IMG/VR virus record: IMGVR_UViG_3300037493_000551
Span: 1 to 24,309 of that record
DNA: 24,309 nt
From: a virus
Direction: 5' to 3' (one strand)
Part shown: in pieces, positions 12,937-20,475 of the stretch
Layout of the letters: the number at the start of each line of letters is the position of its first letter
Numbering within the stretch: the first letter of the stretch is position 1
The notes under the pieces: generated by a model
Told to the model about the DNA's origin: nothing
The model's database searches: none
The model's input: the letters and a program-made list of their open reading frames with translations, nothing else
Position numbers and translations under genes: made by a program

Positions 12937-13502
12937 TAGAGTATAAGTATTGAATTGTTATAACCATTTTCTCTCATCCCTCCGCAAGGACATCCACTAT
13001 GACATTGACCAACACAATTGCAAGAACACTGGTCAATCATTGGTCGAAGATCAGTGTCTCTGTTAGTGGCATCTGTGAAGCCAGGATACAAGTCTTTATT
13101 TGCTATTAAGTATCTGATTAATCTTTGCTCATAAAATGAAGCCTTTTGTGCATAGTGCTCCATTCCGAATGCTACCTCACTTCTACTCACAGATGCTGAG
13201 AAGTCACCGAATTGAGTCTGCAATCCTTTATTTTTTAGCTGATAAGTCAATCCAAAGATAGCATCCTCTGCTGACCTCCAAGCGATCACTGGTTGAATGA
13301 AGGTTACAAGTGTCTCCTCATCATTGGTCAGTGTCTGAGCATTGTAAGCGGCAAGTAAATAATTGTAGTAAGTAGTACCTAAGATAGGCATCACTCTCAA
13401 TTGTGCCTGAGTAGCTATGTATGGAGTTACATCTGTCACATCTACATTCGCTGTGATAGGTGTATTTACTTTGAGATAGGTCTCTGTTATAAAGTAGATC
13501 AT
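12936..13502 (-). CDS. Head-tail connector-like protein (DUF6712-like) with Cys-rich tail
   Basis: A 188-residue protein. The opening MIYFITETYLKVNTPITANV, the AQLRVMPILGTTYYNYLLAAYN region (33-54), LTNDEETLV and PVIAWRSAED match DUF6712, a family found next to portal genes in Bacteroidota phages and thought to act as the gp6-like head-tail adaptor. The C-terminus is odd: CSCNCVGQCHSGCPCGG packs seven Cys and one His into 17 residues, suggesting metal binding or disulfide locking. It overlaps the portal stop by ATGA. Confidence 0.75.
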   Translation of the reverse strand: MIYFITETYLKVNTPITANVDVTDVTPYIATQAQLRVMPILGTTYYNYLLAAYNAQTLTNDEETLVTFIQPVIAWRSAEDAIFGLTYQLKNKGLQTQFGDFSASVSRSEVAFGMEHYAQKASFYEQRLIRYLIANKDLYPGFTDATNRDTDLRPMIDQCSCNCVGQCHSGCPCGGMRENGYNNSILIL

Positions 13503-14812
13503 AGTGCTGGTGTTTCAATTGGTATAACATCACCACCTTCAATAGGAGGCAAAGATGCAAGTGAGCGAACTTCATTAGGAGTCATTGCATTAAGTACTTT
13601 TGTAGCTACCAATGGACTAAGTGAGTTGATTGCATCAGCTGTTTTACTAGCGTCACCTTCAATCTCTACAATAGTCTCATTGATTATCTGGAAGTTGTTG
13701 ATTGTGTATTCACCTGGTATCTTAGCAATCTCTAAAAGCTCATTAATTATCTCTTCTACCTGAGTTCTTAATGGCATAACTACATTTTTCTCAAAGATAA
13801 CATAGGCTTGCTTGATGTCAGCACCTCCACCTAGTGAGCCAGTAGTACGAACACCCATAAGGATAGGGTCAATTGTGTGAGCAAAACAAATTTGTTCAGT
13901 GTTCAATGCAGATGCCTCGTGAAATAGCTTATCATTGCCATTTGTAGGTAGTGATTCAATCTTTGGTAGTTGGTCCGCTGAGTTAGCAAAGAATGCAACT
14001 GCCTTACCAGCATTAGCCGCACCTTTCAACCTATCAATTGTGTGCTTGATCATTGATTTCTCCTCTTCTGATTGTGGTCTCTTAGGAAACATCATAGCAA
14101 AAGAAGGGAACACACTATTTTGAATGTTAGATTTTGCAAAGTAGCTCAACTCACCTGATAGGAAAGCAAAGTTAAGAGCACTTGTGTACTGTGGTAGCGG
14201 ATACCACTCCTGACCTAGTGTCATAATTTCATAAACATACAACTGCTCAAGGTCTGAATTTGTCGGATGGTATTTTTTTATAGATGTTACGTCAATTCTA
14301 GCGGCCCAGTCATCACATAAGAAGTAAGTGACTTTGTCTCTTGCAATTCTTACCTTCTCAGGTGATACATTGTATATCTTATATAGCTCTTTCTTAGCAT
14401 TGTAGCACAACTTGAAATAAACTCTATGGTGAACAGTCAACTGCTGAGCTATTGCTCTTTCTACTTTGCCAAGTTTAATTTTCTTTTCAAATGTATAGAG
14501 CTTGAGCTTGTCCTCATTGGTCATTCCTTCACTCTTAAGAACGTATCCACCACCTACTACTGAGTTGGTTTTAAAGTCAACTATTGCTCCATGTAAAGGT
14601 GATGTATAGTAGAGCTGATTTAATAGCTCAGGAAACATATTGTCTTGACCAAATGGAATATAGCCAGCTATCTGGTATCTACCATTAACATAGGGGAGTG
14701 ATAAGTTAGCATCACCTACTCTACCAAATGGTGTAGAGAAAGACTGATAGCCTTCTACTACTTCTGTTGTTGTCTGAGGCTTAGTGCCTATGAATCTGTT
14801 ATACCAAGCCAT
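13499..14812 (-). CDS. Portal protein
   Basis: A 437-residue protein expected to form the dodecameric ring through which DNA enters the head. The strongest marks are in the C-terminal half: NAGKAVAFFANSAD, PTNGNDKLFHEAS, ICFAHTIDPILMGV, and GSLGGGADIKQAYVIFEKNV followed by PLRTQVEEIINELL. These are typical of PBSX/HK97-like portals from Bacteroidota phages. The N-terminal part has YYTSPLHGAIVDFKTNSVVGGG, matching the portal clamp region. It overlaps the upstream structural gene by TAATG and the connector by ATGA. The length fits the family. Confidence 0.9.
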   Translation of the reverse strand: MAWYNRFIGTKPQTTTEVVEGYQSFSTPFGRVGDANLSLPYVNGRYQIAGYIPFGQDNMFPELLNQLYYTSPLHGAIVDFKTNSVVGGGYVLKSEGMTNEDKLKLYTFEKKIKLGKVERAIAQQLTVHHRVYFKLCYNAKKELYKIYNVSPEKVRIARDKVTYFLCDDWAARIDVTSIKKYHPTNSDLEQLYVYEIMTLGQEWYPLPQYTSALNFAFLSGELSYFAKSNIQNSVFPSFAMMFPKRPQSEEEKSMIKHTIDRLKGAANAGKAVAFFANSADQLPKIESLPTNGNDKLFHEASALNTEQICFAHTIDPILMGVRTTGSLGGGADIKQAYVIFEKNVVMPLRTQVEEIINELLEIAKIPGEYTINNFQIINETIVEIEGDASKTADAINSLSPLVATKVLNAMTPNEVRSLASLPPIEGGDVIPIETPAL

Positions 14813-15147
14813 TAGTCATAAATTGAATTAATAATTGGACCAGCCACTACAAGCCTTCCCTCTTCAATCATGTTCAATCCAATTGGATCTAATGTAGGAG
14901 TAGAGCTTTCATAGACCTTATATCTGTACTGACCTTTAATAAAGTCAATGTCTATAGGGTCTTCAATAGTGAATAGGTTAAATCTTGAAGGCCACAATGA
15001 AGTGTCAGTACCTTGCCAGTAAATTGGGTTAGGTGTTGTGTTAAACTCATCTTCAAACTCAAACAAATAGTAAGCATTTGATAGTGTTGTGACCTCAGTT
15101 AAGGTCAATACAAAGCTATTAGTTGAGTCTTTCTCAAGATATATCAT
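14812..15147 (-). CDS. Small structural protein of unknown function, probably leaderless
   Basis: A 111-residue, mostly beta-stranded protein (MIYLEKDSTNSFVLTLTEVT...; later YYLFEFEDEF and GQYRYKVYESS). Such proteins accompany portal genes in Bacteroidota phages; I know no specific function, and a minor head-tail or decoration role is plausible. It heads a transcription unit that begins right after the terminator at 15187-15206, with the late motif exactly placed to start RNA at the A of its ATG. Confidence 0.7.
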   Translation of the reverse strand: MIYLEKDSTNSFVLTLTEVTTLSNAYYLFEFEDEFNTTPNPIYWQGTDTSLWPSRFNLFTIEDPIDIDFIKGQYRYKVYESSTPTLDPIGLNMIEEGRLVVAGPIINSIYD

Positions 15148-15149
15148 AC

Positions 15150-15159
15150 CTATATTGTA
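15150..15159 (-). promoter_or_regulatory. Late-motif copy B, predicted leaderless promoter
   Basis: The minus strand reads TACAATATAGGTATG. TACAAT (15154-15159) is followed by six bases and then the A of the ATG at 15147. It lies between a terminator and the portal/lysis unit, where a promoter is required. Confidence 0.6.
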
Positions 15160-15178
15160 CTTAGAGAAAATTTTAATT

Positions 15179-15206
15179 AAAAAAAAGCCTTACATTTCTG
15201 CAAGGC
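15179..15206 (-). terminator. Intrinsic terminator after the tail tube gene
   Basis: On the minus strand GCCTT (15202-15206) pairs with AAGGC (15187-15191), extended by further inner pairing, and is followed by eight T. It ends the capsid unit that begins at 17719. Confidence 0.8.
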
Positions 15207-15232
15207 CTCTTTATCTATGGAAGAAAGATAGA

Positions 15233-15769
15233 TTATGGAGCTGGTGTAGTCAAAGTAGTCACTACTGACTCTTCAATTTGGTAAGCTAAAAACTCATTCT
15301 CTGCAAGCAAAGTGATTGAATACTTAGAACCATCTGCACGAGCTGTTCCTGAGCCTTCACCAGTAGCAGTCAACTGCAAGTAAGGAAAGAACCAGTATAA
15401 GCCATTAGCATCTTGAACAATACCACTCAAGTACTGTTGACCAGAGCCTAATACTTTAATAGCACTAGACTTAACAGATTCACGTCTGTGGAACATCAAG
15501 TTAATAGTCTGAGTCACAAAAGAAGAACCATTGATCAAGTCAATATTTGAATCTTCAGTGTAGCTTGAAGTATTGCGTCTGAATTCAAACTCAATAAATG
15601 GATCAGCTCCACCTACTAGGTCTAAGGCATCAATTATGTAGTCATCAGCTGGGTCAACTGACAATGTAGTCATATCAACATTATCTTGTTGATTAACAAA
15701 AAATTTATAAATACCACCAGTGTTGTTGTCACAACTTTTCAAGATGGTTTGGAGTGCATCACATGCCAT
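15233..15769 (-). CDS. Probable major tail tube protein
   Basis: A 178-residue beta-rich protein. It opens MACDALQTILKSCDNNTGGI and later has IEFEFRRNTSSYTEDSN, then TQTINLMFHRRE and KYSITLLAENEFLAYQI. Similar proteins with a CD...CDNN.GGIYK start follow the capsid gene in Flavobacterium-type phages and are taken as tail tube subunits. It is flanked by two hairpins: one upstream that could reduce its expression below that of the capsid protein, and a strong terminator downstream. The tail tube call rests on position and a pattern from memory. Confidence 0.6.
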   Translation of the reverse strand: MACDALQTILKSCDNNTGGIYKFFVNQQDNVDMTTLSVDPADDYIIDALDLVGGADPFIEFEFRRNTSSYTEDSNIDLINGSSFVTQTINLMFHRRESVKSSAIKVLGSGQQYLSGIVQDANGLYWFFPYLQLTATGEGSGTARADGSKYSITLLAENEFLAYQIEESVVTTLTTPAP

Positions 15770-15791
15770 GTCTTTTTATGTTTTAAAAGTG

Positions 15792-15820
15792 AAAAAATAG
15801 GGAGGCATTGCTACCTCCCT
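15792..15820 (-). terminator. Intrinsic terminator or attenuator after the capsid gene
   Basis: On the minus strand AGGGAGG (15814-15820) pairs with CCTCCCT (15799-15805) around an eight-base loop, then ATTTTTT follows. The next gene has no visible promoter, so partial readthrough probably sets the capsid to tube ratio. Confidence 0.7.
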
Positions 15821-15828
15821 TTTATATC

Positions 15829-16761
15829 TTAGATGTAGAATGCATTGTATAACACTATCTCAGTAGGGTTTGTGTAGTGAAAACCAGCTTTCAAGTTTGC
15901 ACGAGTTCTCAAGTAAGGCTCAGCTACAGTGTCAGATAAGTTCACAGCTCTCAATGCTTTTGAATCTCCCTCTGCATCAAATGCATAGATAAGATTAGTT
16001 CTTAAAGTCAATAAGATAGTGTTGTCAGGCATACCTTCACACACTACTACATTGATTCCTAAGAAAGTCAACCCTAATGGTAAAGTCACATAAGTCTGAG
16101 TGTTACCTTGTGCTGCTTTCAACTCATAAGCATTAGCTACATTTGTTGATACATACAATCTAAGGTCAGCTTTTTTACGTGAAATTGTATTAGGAGCAGC
16201 ATTAACAACTGATTCTAATACAGTCAATACATTTGATGTAGTGATAGCACCTGAGTACAAACCGATAATATCAGTATCATAGAACATTGGAAATAAGTAT
16301 CCAGTACAAAGACCTAACAATGGATCCTCAGATGCATCATTACCTTGCCATCTTAACAACTCTAAGTCTTGACCAATAACATTAGCCATTTCATTCCAGT
16401 AATAAGACATGAAAGATGCAACTGTGAAGTCACCATTTGAGCCTTGAGACATTTGAAGAGCTAAGAAAGACTGCTCTAAGTCAAATTGACAAAGTTGAGC
16501 CATAGCTGACAATGCACACACGTCAATGTCAATAGCATCTAATGAATCTGTAGGAGCTGAAAAGTTACAAGTAGATGCTTGCAATAAGCTACCAAAAGTA
16601 ACATTAGCTAATTTTGTTTTGCTCTTGATACCTGGTAAAGTTCTGAAGTTGTTAGCAATGTCAGGACTTGATAAATAAGCTCTTGAATAGAACTCATCTG
16701 GGTTTGCACACAAAAGTGCATTTGTTTCGATGTCTAGGTCGAATTTAAGGTTACGTGTCAT
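15829..16761 (-). CDS. Major capsid protein, HK97 fold
   Basis: A 310-residue protein that builds the head shell. It opens MTRNLKFDLDIETNALLCAN and has SCNF-type Cys residues near 63-70, an E-loop region, then LRLYVSTNVANAYELKAAQ, LPLGLTFLGINVVVCEGMPD and TILLTLRTNLIYAFDAEGDS, ending with TEIVLYNAFYI. The P-domain pattern with a target-loop strand and a C-terminal strand ending at the last residue is typical of HK97-type capsid proteins from Bacteroidota phages. It lies two bases after the protease/scaffold gene and is followed by an attenuator hairpin, as expected for a highly expressed product. Confidence 0.85.
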   Translation of the reverse strand: MTRNLKFDLDIETNALLCANPDEFYSRAYLSSPDIANNFRTLPGIKSKTKLANVTFGSLLQASTCNFSAPTDSLDAIDIDVCALSAMAQLCQFDLEQSFLALQMSQGSNGDFTVASFMSYYWNEMANVIGQDLELLRWQGNDASEDPLLGLCTGYLFPMFYDTDIIGLYSGAITTSNVLTVLESVVNAAPNTISRKKADLRLYVSTNVANAYELKAAQGNTQTYVTLPLGLTFLGINVVVCEGMPDNTILLTLRTNLIYAFDAEGDSKALRAVNLSDTVAEPYLRTRANLKAGFHYTNPTEIVLYNAFYI

Positions 16762-16762
16762 T

Positions 16763-17719
16763 TTATTTTGATTTTGAAAATTTTACAAATTCTTTGAACT
16801 TATCATGCGAGCTCAACGCCATTGGTGCTACTTCTTCTTCAGTCTCAATTGCAATTGATTCCTCAATTTGATTTTTCAATCCAGCTATCATAGCAATCAC
16901 TGAATTCATGTGCTCCTCTAATAAAGGACGTACAATAGCAATGATAGCCTCAGCATCTACAGCTGGGTCAATAGCCATAGCTACTTCTTCTGTTTCAGCT
17001 TCTTCTGTAGCTTGAGCCTCAGCATCAGCCACTTCTTCTTCCACAGCTGGATCTGCTGATAACTCAGCCTCCATCTCTGTAGGTACATCTTTAATCTCAA
17101 TAACTTCTCCGTCTTTTACAACATAGATTTTATCCTCGATTAGATGCTCTCCGTCAGGTAATTTCATAGTATTTAAATTTAATTGTTCCGATAATTTCAT
17201 ACCTAAGAATCCCTCAATTGAATAGCCTACTTGACCTGACTCAACAAGATCATCATAGTATGCTCTGTCAGTCACTTGACTTGTTAGCATCAATGTGCCC
17301 TTAGGGGTTTCAATACCATAAGTAGTGAATGCTTTGTCAGTCTCAGGGTTGTCTACTATCCAAGCCTCTAATATGTAAGCTGGGACTTTCTTAGTAGTGT
17401 CATGCTCTAAGTTAAAGATGTCTTTGTTCTGTAAATTCTGCATGAATTTAGAATGGATTTGTTCAATCACCTCAGCTGAGAATTGAACGTCGTACTCCTC
17501 ACCATCCTCATCTTTACGATAGATGTTCATTGGAATCATTGCTGGTGCAACTACTCTCATCTTAACATCGTCCTTGAATGTCATAGCTACATGAGAATTG
17601 AATGCCATACCTTTAACCTTAATAGCAGGCTTAGAAGTAAAGGCAATCATTTCTATGCCTAAGTTTTCACCATCGGCATACTCATCCTCTATTGTAATTT
17701 TGTAGATAGGTCTATCCAT
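16763..17719 (-). CDS. Prohead protease (XkdF-like) fused to a scaffold domain
   Basis: A 318-residue protein. The N-terminal domain resembles XkdF-type prohead proteases: VVAPAMIPMNIYRKDEDGEE (57-76), FNLEHDTTKKVP with the likely catalytic His106, LEAWIVDNPETDKA (117-130) and GQVGYSIEGFLG with the likely nucleophile Ser167. From about 205 to 260 the chain is extremely acidic and Ala/Glu-rich, followed by a helical region (PLLEEHMNSVIAMIAGLKN) and a basic end FKEFVKFSKSK. That suits a scaffold that binds capsid and is then self-cleaved. The ATG is predicted to be the 5' end of the mRNA. Its promoter lies in the 44-base divergent gap with the plus-strand genes. Confidence 0.85.
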   Translation of the reverse strand: MDRPIYKITIEDEYADGENLGIEMIAFTSKPAIKVKGMAFNSHVAMTFKDDVKMRVVAPAMIPMNIYRKDEDGEEYDVQFSAEVIEQIHSKFMQNLQNKDIFNLEHDTTKKVPAYILEAWIVDNPETDKAFTTYGIETPKGTLMLTSQVTDRAYYDDLVESGQVGYSIEGFLGMKLSEQLNLNTMKLPDGEHLIEDKIYVVKDGEVIEIKDVPTEMEAELSADPAVEEEVADAEAQATEEAETEEVAMAIDPAVDAEAIIAIVRPLLEEHMNSVIAMIAGLKNQIEESIAIETEEEVAPMALSSHDKFKEFVKFSKSK

Positions 17720-17721
17720 GC

Positions 17722-17731
17722 CTATATTGTA
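17722..17731 (-). promoter_or_regulatory. Late-motif copy C, predicted leaderless promoter
   Basis: The minus strand reads TACAATATAGGCATG. TACAAT (17726-17731), six bases, then the A of the ATG at 17719. It drives the protease-capsid-tube unit away from the divergent chaperone pair. Confidence 0.6.
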
Positions 17732-17739
17732 AAAAGTAT

Positions 17740-17747
17740 TATATTTG
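17740..17747 (+). promoter_or_regulatory. Plus-strand TAnnTTTG -7 box
   Basis: TATATTTG matches the Bacteroidota -7 consensus and would start RNA about 11 bases before the ATG at 17764. No good TTTG lies at the right distance upstream, so this is a weak or regulated promoter. It is the only one seen for the plus-strand pair. Confidence 0.5.
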
Positions 17748-17763
17748 TTAAAAATTAAAATCT

Positions 17764-18309
17764 ATGGTAAATATTTTAGGCTTTGATGTACCTAACCAAC
17801 TGAATGAGTTGAGTGTACAGCAATTTGAAACAATCACAACTATCCATGCTGACACTGAGCTGGATGCTATTGACAAACATTTGCAAGTGTTTGAATTCTT
17901 AGGAGTACCAGCTATTGAGTGGGATGCAGTTGAGATTGAAGAGTTCAAAGAGATAGTAAAAGAGTTCAATAACTTAGGTGATAAGCCTGATTTGATTAGC
18001 TCATTTGAAATTGATGGCTATACTTATGTGGCATTTGAAGACAGATTCAAGCTCTCAGTAAAAGACACTAAGCACATTGAAAAAATCATGCACTCGAGAC
18101 ATAAAGGTTATATCTCTGAGATGTTAGCAGTTTTATTCAAGCGTACTGACTTGACTAAGGTAGAGCACTACTCAGATGCTCACATCAAGTTGAAAGCTAA
18201 ATTAATTAGAGAATTGAAAGCTGAAATAGCTGTGCCTTACCTAGTGGAGATTGGTCAGAAGTTATCTAAATACATACCTAAGGATGCACCTACCGAAATA
18301 TTGGAGTGA
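17764..18309 (+). CDS. Tail assembly chaperone-like protein, first paralogue
   Basis: A 181-residue acidic helical protein, one of only two plus-strand genes. It begins MVNILGFDVPNQLNELSVQQ and has a second part with FEIDGYTYVAFEDRFKLSVK, HKGYISEMLAVLFKR and LKAEIAVPYLVEIGQKL. Each of these blocks has a counterpart in the next gene, so the two are paralogues. Size, acidity, location beside tail genes and overlapping arrangement with a longer partner are those of the G/GT tail chaperones that ready the tape measure protein. Direct motif support is lacking; I call it by context. Confidence 0.5.
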   Translation: MVNILGFDVPNQLNELSVQQFETITTIHADTELDAIDKHLQVFEFLGVPAIEWDAVEIEEFKEIVKEFNNLGDKPDLISSFEIDGYTYVAFEDRFKLSVKDTKHIEKIMHSRHKGYISEMLAVLFKRTDLTKVEHYSDAHIKLKAKLIRELKAEIAVPYLVEIGQKLSKYIPKDAPTEILE

Positions 18310-19015
18310 GATTGATGTATTGCAGTTTAAAGAGATTAGAGAACTGTATACAATCACTGAGGTCTTCAATAGAGAGATAGAAATACTTGCTATTTTAGCG
18401 GATGTTAGCTCTGAGGAACTTGAAGACCTTGACATTGAGGAAGTGACTGCCATGATTAGTGAGATTAAATTCGTTAACTCAGAGCCATCTAAACAATACA
18501 AGCACCAGATTGATGACTATCACTACAAGCCACTAGATAAGTTAACCATTGGTGAGTACATTGACCTTGAATTCTACTTTTCAAAAGACTATAATCAGCA
18601 CATTGGTCACATTGCATCTATTTTTTATAGACAAAAGTCAGTAAATCAGTGGGGTGTTACTGTATTTGAGCCTTATGACTTCTCACCTAGACAAAGATTT
18701 AAGCTCTTTGAAGACTATTGCATCAATGACATCTATGGTATTGTCCCTGAATTTATAGCTTTTAGGGAGAACTTCATGGAGACATACGGCAACCTATTTC
18801 ATGATGACAGTGATAGTGATGAGGAAGAGGATAAACCTACCACCTCACAAGAGTCTAAGGACTTACAGCTTAAAAAAAGTGAGATAAAATGGGGATGGGA
18901 GAGATTAATCTACTCCCTATGCAATGAAGACCTCACTAAATTTGAAGAGGTCACCAACTTACCACTTATTATGACTTTCAATATGTTAGCCATGAAGAAA
19001 GAATTAAACATCTAA
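18284..19015 (+). CDS. Tail assembly chaperone-like protein, second paralogue with extra C-terminal domain
   Basis: The first ATG of this frame is at 18284, giving 243 residues; the frame is open from 18251 with a TTG. It overlaps the first paralogue by 26 bases in the +1 frame. WSEIDVLQFKEIRELY aligns with LNELSVQQFETITTIH, HQIDDYHYKPLDKLTIGEYI with FEIDGYTYVAFEDRFKLSVK, and IASIFYRQ with LAVLFKRT. After an acidic DSDSDEEED linker it adds KWGWERLIYSLCNEDLTKF and EEVTNLPLIMTFNML, similar to C-terminal segments of phage tail chaperones I recall (a GT-like extension). The overlap allows either its own start or a +1/-2 frameshift fusion. Confidence 0.5.
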   Translation: MHLPKYWSEIDVLQFKEIRELYTITEVFNREIEILAILADVSSEELEDLDIEEVTAMISEIKFVNSEPSKQYKHQIDDYHYKPLDKLTIGEYIDLEFYFSKDYNQHIGHIASIFYRQKSVNQWGVTVFEPYDFSPRQRFKLFEDYCINDIYGIVPEFIAFRENFMETYGNLFHDDSDSDEEEDKPTTSQESKDLQLKKSEIKWGWERLIYSLCNEDLTKFEEVTNLPLIMTFNMLAMKKELNI

Positions 19016-19453
19016 GGGGTAACCTACTTTGAATCCTTCAGGTGGATCAAGTGCCTCAAATGTGTATGTGATTCTTTGATTCTTTTCAAGTATCTCAGAC
19101 ACCTTGAGAATAGGATAACGCTTTGTTAACCATTCTGTGTACTGTGAGTAGATTTCTGCTGTGATTCCTGAGCTATTAAGCTCCTCTGTGAATTGATTAA
19201 CGTAGTCTCTAGGTGTAATTACTCCACCATTCCACAAGAAAGCACCATTGTTAAGGAAAATAAAGTAGTACATTGCTATAATCTGTATCTCTAATTTTTC
19301 AAAGCTGGTGATTTTAGCATTTATTCTTATTGACTCTACCAATGTACCTTGACCAGCTACTATATCATTTCTAAGTATTCTCTTAAGTATGTTTGCCATC
19401 CTTCTTCTAGTAGGATAAAGCACATTAAATTCACCGTTATTTGCGTATGCCAT
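19004..19453 (-). CDS. Structural-region protein of unknown function
   Basis: A 149-residue protein with a basic N-terminal helix (YPTRRRMANILKRILRN) and a hydrophobic, aromatic middle (IQIIAMYYFIFLNNGAFLWNGG). The sequence suggests a mostly helical protein with partial beta content. I do not recognise a family with certainty; a tail completion or connector role would fit the position. It ends convergently with the plus-strand pair, sharing 12 bases with the end of that gene, and its start overlaps the preceding stop by TAATG. Confidence 0.65.
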   Translation of the reverse strand: MAYANNGEFNVLYPTRRRMANILKRILRNDIVAGQGTLVESIRINAKITSFEKLEIQIIAMYYFIFLNNGAFLWNGGVITPRDYVNQFTEELNSSGITAEIYSQYTEWLTKRYPILKVSEILEKNQRITYTFEALDPPEGFKVGYPLDV

Positions 19454-19668
19454 TAGTCTAGTGGTGTTGGTTGTGGTACATAAGGACTCAAAGGTATTTC
19501 TAATAAATAAGCGTATTCAGTTGGTGCTATATCCACCTCATCTGAGCTACTCAAAAATAAGAAATAAACTTCATTGATATCTTGAACAAAGTTAAAAAAT
19601 GTGTCTGCATCAAAGAATACATTTTGTAAACTTTCTGCTGTTTCTGTTGTTACTATTCTACCTTCCAT
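19453..19668 (-). CDS. Small acidic protein of unknown function in the tail region
   Basis: A 71-residue acidic protein (MEGRIVTTETAESLQNVFFD...) with the stretch DINEVYFLFLSSSDEVD and a Pro-rich end, PLSPYVPQPTPLD. No known family. It lies between the receptor-binding candidate and the 149-residue protein, with a short A/T-rich leader upstream, and shares the TAATG coupling seen throughout this unit. Confidence 0.65.
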   Translation of the reverse strand: MEGRIVTTETAESLQNVFFDADTFFNFVQDINEVYFLFLSSSDEVDIAPTEYAYLLEIPLSPYVPQPTPLD

Positions 19669-19677
19669 ATTTTTTAT

Positions 19678-20475
19678 TTAAACATTTCTACTCAAAGCCA
19701 CTTGGTAGGCATTCACCGCTGTGTAAAAGTTAGATGCTTCGGTATCTGTAAGTCCGTCACCAATTGAAGCGAAAGCACATTGTTTGGTTGTGTTATTAGA
19801 AGCAGTTCCTCCATTGTTATAAGCACCGATATACATATTGTTATTAGGTAATGACACTGAAGCTACAGTTCCGCTTATTATTTTAACTGAATTTCTCCAA
19901 CCATTAACAACATTTGAGGCGGTTCTATTAGCTATGTATAAAGCTCTCGAGTCTGTATCCACTGCACTAATATAACCTAAAAGTCCCGTTGTTGTTGCGT
20001 TAATTCTAAAGTATGATATATTAGTAAATCTTGCATTTAGATTAGTAGCTGAAGCACCTAATTGATTGCCAATTTCTACTTGATTTAAATTCACATTGCT
20101 TCTTGAATAGTAGCTAATATGGTGAGAGTTTAATAGACCAAAAGAATTTGAGTTAAAAAAAGTATTGGCAAAAGTAACCGAAGGTGTCATTCCAGTTGCA
20201 GAATGTGTCCATCCACTTGCAAATTGTAACCTAAATGCTGCATCCAAATCTCTAGGGTCTTTCAAGTTGTACTTATGACTACTTGCAGTTCCTCCTACAA
20301 TTGGATAAATAGCTTTGAACTTTGTCCAAATAGAATATCCTTTCAACGCAAGAACCAAAGTATTAATAGCATTCTGTTGTGTATTATCAGTAATTGCAGC
20401 CGCTGTTATGAACGCTTGTGCATCGGGGTCAAAAGCTGAGCCTTTTGGCATTAAAGAGATTAGGCTTCTGTACAT
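19678..20475 (-). CDS. Probable tail-associated receptor-binding protein
   Basis: A 265-residue protein, rich in Asn, Ser, Thr and Ala, matching a family I recall beside tail fibres in Flavobacterium phages: FDPDAQAFITAAAITDNTQQ, NAINTLVLALKGYSIWTKFK, AIYPIVGGTASSHKYNLKDP and later GDGLTDTEASNFYTAVNAYQ. The middle looks like a lectin/LamG-type jelly roll (TFANTFFNSNSFGLLNSHH). It probably contacts the host surface. The ATG at 20475 overlaps the fibre gene by 16 bases; an alternative start is Met9 at 20451, so the N-terminus is uncertain. Confidence 0.65.
   Translation of the reverse strand: MYRSLISLMPKGSAFDPDAQAFITAAAITDNTQQNAINTLVLALKGYSIWTKFKAIYPIVGGTASSHKYNLKDPRDLDAAFRLQFASGWTHSATGMTPSVTFANTFFNSNSFGLLNSHHISYYSRSNVNLNQVEIGNQLGASATNLNARFTNISYFRINATTTGLLGYISAVDTDSRALYIANRTASNVVNGWRNSVKIISGTVASVSLPNNNMYIGAYNNGGTASNNTTKQCAFASIGDGLTDTEASNFYTAVNAYQVALSRNV

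Noticed and set aside
18927-18953. Inverted repeat GACCTC/GAGGTC near the end of the second chaperone-like gene
   Set aside because: It is inside coding sequence, has no T run after it, and is short enough to arise by chance.
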